A stretch of 64,000 nt of DNA from contig OX104134.1 in NCBI GenBank assembly GCA_944470555.2, positions 51,017,890 to 51,081,889 on the forward strand, given 5' to 3'. A model generated the notes under the pieces. The model saw only the letters and a list, made by a program, of their open reading frames with translations, did no database searches and was not told the origin of the DNA. This stretch comes from Heterobilharzia americana. Lineage: Eukaryota > Platyhelminthes > Trematoda > Strigeidida > Schistosomatidae. Positions within the stretch are counted from its first letter, which is position 1. Every line of letters starts with the position of its first letter. The translations under genes and the position numbers were made by a program. This document shows, piece by piece, positions 60,312 through 64,000 of this stretch.

Positions 60312-60895
60312 AGGCGGGACGGACGAGGATGTCAAAGTCAGAATCGGAAAAGCAAGACAGGTGTTCATTAGCCTGAAACCAGAGTGGAGATCTTCTACAC
60401 TCAGCATGCTGAACAAGATACGGATTTTCAACACCAACATCAAGTCAGTGCTTCTGTATGGTTCAGAGACTTGGCGCGTCACGAAAGGCATTTCCAATAA
60501 ACTACAGACATTCATCAACAACTGCTTACGCTCGCTTCTGAAGATCAGATGGCCAGAAAGAACAAGCAACAAGGAACTCTGGGAACGAACCAACCAAGAA
60601 CCTATCACCCAACAAATATGCAGGAGGAAGTGGAGATGGATTGGCCATGCACTGAGAAGGCCGACTGAGGACATCACGCGTCAGGCCAGTTGCTCGAGTG
60701 GAATCCCCATGGGAAGCGACGAGTTGGGTGTCCGATGGTGACATGGAGGAGGTCGTGCGAGGAGGAAATGAGAGCTTGTGGGCTGTCGTGGAACCAGGTT
60801 CAAAAGATCTCAGAGGACAGAGTGTACTGGAGACGTGCTACTGAAGCCCTATGTTCCATTAGGAACCCAAGGGACTAATAATAATAATAATGATA
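60312..60895 (+). mobile_element. RTE/SR2-like 3' fragment, inserted in a CR1-like element
   Basis: One frame (60313-60741) reads KVRIGKARQVFISLKPEW, IFNTNIKSVLLYGSETWR, FINNCLRSLLKIRWPERTSN and WIGHALRRPTEDITRQA. A +1 shift near 60700 then gives KRRVGCPMVTWRRSCEEEM and ends IRNPRD with a stop (60876-60878) and an AATAATAATAATGATA tail, typical for an RTE 3' end. Only the region after the reverse transcriptase is present. It is the best preserved of the three SR2-like fragments (others at 38990 and 45178). Confidence 0.8.
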
Positions 60896-60904
60896 TTTGT
60901 TCAT

Positions 60905-62560
60905 TTAGGAGATGCGGCTTACTAATGGAATGAAAGGCGAAGATACCCTCAAGATCAGTGAACTATTCGGCAAATCATTCGCAAATTTCTACCCAGATAC
61001 TTTTAAAGCCACCAGTTTTACTGCACTCGCCACAAGTTCGCGTACTGAGGTCGAGTTCGCTGTCGAAGGCACCATGGAGACCACCAAAGGCCTAAGGCTA
61101 TCGACAAGTACTAGAACAGGTGGCCTATACTCAATATTCATCAAAAATAGCGGTGATGATATGCCACTACTCTTGCTTAAAATATCCGCACTATCAGTGG
61201 GAAGTGAAAATTATCCTAGCGAGTGGAAAACTGACTTCATGGTTTCTCGCTACAAGTCTGGCAACCCATCAAGTGCTAGTAACTACAGACCTGTCAACAT
61301 GACCCCAGTAGCCTCTCGAATTATAGAAGACGTGATAACCCATATAAAGAAAGATTTATCGTAAGGTCTCAGCATTGTCTTATCAAGAGTAGGTCCTGTG
61401 TTACCTACCATTTCGATTTCTTCAACTTTATCACCGGTAGCCGCGGGGAAAGTAAAATCGTCGTTGCTCTATACTGCGATATGTCAAAGCCATTTGGCAA
61501 AGTGCTGCATAATATGTTTTTGAAAAGCTACATTCTATTACCGCCCATGGCCCTCAACTTCGTCGGTCAAAATCGTTTCTTAACGATCGTAGTAGGGTAA
61601 GGCTAACTATTTGGAGTCTAAATCTAGGCAAGTAACCGGTGGAGTAGTACAAGGTAGTCTCCTGAAGCCTTTGTCGTTTATAACGTATATCATTATTGTG
61701 TGAAACTGCTTCACTATAGGAGAAACACTCCCATAAGCTGACGATCCGAAGGTTTTGTAACACTCATGAACAGAACAATAACCTGACCATCACTTAAAGA
61801 GAATTATGTAAAGTTGCTAGGTGGGGCTAAGAACCTTACCGCAAGTTCAGCGTTGATAAACGTGGTTGACCTAGCGTAGGCAGGCATAGCTATGACGTGT
61901 CCATCGAAGTGTGCGGACAAAAGCTACCTACGTGTTCTTAAGTGCTAGATCTTGGTCTCACACATTCCAGTGACTTAACATCTGGATAAATAGCTTGCAT
62001 CAGATCTGAGCCTCGTAGACCTCTTTAATGCAGCATCCATAACTGTTGCACTGCTGAATTTGGGGTTCTACTCTACAAATTGTGGATCTGTCCAGTCTTA
62101 GAACATTACCCGCTTATCCTAAATGACCCTCGCACAGGCGACAAACTAGAACTAGAAGGGGTACAACGCCGCTTTACATTAAGAACACTTAGAACTCACT
62201 GCTGCGCAGACTACATCTCCGGATGCATCATGCCAGGAGAGAGATCTGTCAGGAAGAGGCGAATTAGCCGAATTTTACGTTCTGTTACAAGTTACCTTGT
62301 GAGCACATGCCCTCTTACAGTTCGGAATTAAAATTTTGGTAATGTCTACTAACACCATACGTAGTCATGAATTATTGGCCGGAAATAGGTATTCTAAGAC
62401 CAACTTGCAAGGTAAGTCCTTTCCAGAAGAATTTCTCTGACATATGGGATAGGCTTCCAAGGACGCGCGCAGTGCAAGTTCATTACCTTTTTTGCTCCCC
62501 ACTGAAAAGTCTCACAGACGGCGAGTGTCTTTGACTCAGTTGGCTTCAAACCTGTTGTTT
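60905..62560 (+). pseudogene. CR1-like element, right half (reverse transcriptase), broken
   Basis: The frame at 60912-61364 resumes the CR1-like protein (EDTLKISELFGKSFANFYPD, TDFMVSRYKSGNPSSASNYR, PVASRIIEDVI). Shifted frames at 61370-61560 read RSCVTYHFDFFNFITGS and LYCDMSKPFGKV (where relatives have ISKAFDKV). The catalytic-box region near 61690-61740 is unreadable. The end is clear at 62080-62330 (ICPVLEHYPLILNDPRTGDK, LEGVQRRFTLRTLRTHCCAD) and fades by 62,560. It is same family as 50078-52142 but much older. Confidence 0.7.
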
Positions 62561-64000
62561 GAGGTTGGAGGCTGCGGGCTTATATCAATTAATTTCCACT
62601 AGATCTTTATGCCTATCCAGTTCTGGTTTGAACGGGTGAATTGACGGTGAGGACACCAATTCTTTTGGAGGTCGGCTTCATTAGTCAATAGCTTGGCGCC
62701 AGAACCAATACCGTAAAGAGACCACGTCCCTTCTTTGCTTTTGGATCATTTCTTAATATCCTCTGGGGTGTTCCGATAAGGCGGGAAGAAAAAGAGGTGG
62801 TAGATTAGGTTCAAATTAATTTCTCGAGACTCTGTATGGCGGGAATAAGTCTCCACCCTGCCTGTGATACAATGAAGAGGAGAGATTTAGCTTCTCAGGT
62901 CTATCTTCGTTGGTCGGGCCGGCTATTTCTGGGGATCACACGAGTGGCTGCCCACCGAACTCCCTATAGAGGGTCTAGGGTAACTTCCGAACGAGGATTT
63001 GGGACCGGTGTAGCGCCCAGAATCCAGTAATCTTGGCCTGAACGCGGGAAATAACTAGGCAGTGCCAAATGACGTGAATCTGACTAGTTCCTGCGTTCTA
63101 CTGTAAAGCTTCCTAACTTCCGCGAGTGATGCACGGTCAAAGGTTGGATCAAAATATCAAAACACGGTTTGTAGTAATTCAATAGTAGACTCGTAACAAA
63201 ATCTGTGGTACTATCAAAGCAACAATAAGTTATATCAAAATTACAAGAATACCTCAACAGTGCCGTTCAGTCCAAAACGTTCTCGAGTGCAAATACGTAC
63301 TACATGGTAAAAACTGGTTAAACAAATACAACTGCTAGGCGCCTGTCGGCCAATAGGAATATTCCCGACAAAAGGGATCAAAACTCTGCCTACAAGAATC
63401 AGACCAACCAACAAACGTTCCCAGTAGACAGCCAAAAGACAACCAGTCAAATCACTGCACAACCGTAAGTTGGACCAAAACAAAATGTCAGGCGCAGTAA
63501 AACAACATCACCTTATCAACAGTCCAGCGTCACATAATAGGAAGGTGAAACATTCATAATAAGTCTCAAACACACAAAAGCAAATACCGAGTGCAAAGTC
63601 GAATAAGACAGTCAAACAGGCAGATAGCATTACACCGGCTAGGGTCAGGGTACACCAACCGTAACGAGGGTAAAATAAAATAAATGTCAATACAATCAAA
63701 TGAGGGTGATCGGGAGGGATTTTCAGATTGATTTTCCGTTACAGCCGGTGTACACTTTTCTAGTTTAGACCCAACTAAGGGTGTGCATAATATGGTGAAC
63801 AAATCACTACTAGTTTTTGCAGGCGATCTTCGTGACGCCCAGTGACTTAAAACTCCGGACTGCGGCCGATCGACACAGTGCCTTGGTTTTCAAATCACAA
63901 CTGGTTGTGACTGCCAGGTCATTCTGGGTCGGTGCTGGGGTAGAGGAGTCCTGCCAATGTTTTAGGCGTTGGCGTGCGTGTGCCCATTTGCACTCACACA
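62561..64000. other. unassigned right-end stretch
   Basis: Frames of 60-80 codons on both strands (62836-63030, 63483-63241, 63802-63508) show no domain. Composition is close to that of the retroelement-rich part. It may be the edge of another element outside the window. Confidence 0.3.

Noticed and set aside
63241..63802. Cys-rich minus frames near the right edge
   Set aside because: Short, overlapping in different frames, with no family resemblance.

Overview
The window looks like genomic DNA of a flatworm, most likely a trematode blood fluke (Schistosoma or a close relative such as Trichobilharzia). It is AT-rich and intron-rich. It holds a characteristic repeat set: tRNA-derived SINEs with hammerhead-ribozyme motifs (S. 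mansoni Sm-alpha type), RTE-clade retrotransposons (SR2/SR3-like), CR1-like retrotransposons (SR1/Perere-like), a Gypsy element of the CsRn1/Boudicca type and a Penelope-like element. The species call is inference from repeat families; nothing was searched.

Positions 1-29,100 hold one recognisable host gene on the minus strand. Three exons (29082-28816, 10882-10769, 2941-2700) join in compatible phases and encode a signal peptide plus a DOMON domain resembling the N-terminal half of ferric-chelate reductase 1 (FRRS1) proteins. Introns are 17.9 kb and 7.8 kb. The gene continues past the left edge, where a cytochrome b561 part would be expected. The introns carry SINEs, (TA)n arrays, RTE remnants, a 430-bp nearly identical inverted repeat made of two RTE 3' ends, and an inverted duplication whose two arms share a reading frame. 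A Penelope-like fragment lies at 530-1072.

Positions 29,100-34,350 hold a minus-strand CR1-like element with ORF1 (PHD-like finger) and ORF2 (endonuclease plus reverse transcriptase). Its 3' end lies just upstream of the host gene's first exon. 34,350-39,960 is mostly unassigned, with a Gag-like scrap and an RTE 3' fragment. 39,963-44,107 is a second CR1-like element (plus strand). 44,110-50,070 is unassigned apart from short repeats. 50,078-52,142 is a third, 5'-truncated CR1-like element (minus strand).

52,921-58,205 is a CsRn1-like Gypsy element: a 435-bp 5' LTR, a tRNA-Trp-like primer site, broken gag and pol, and a 3' LTR cut after 91 bp. About 59,340-62,560 is a fourth CR1-like element, split by a composite insertion ending in an RTE 3' fragment. 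62,560-64,000 is unassigned. Every retroelement ORF seen carries stops or frameshifts, so none looks autonomous. No functional tRNA, rRNA or CRISPR array was found.
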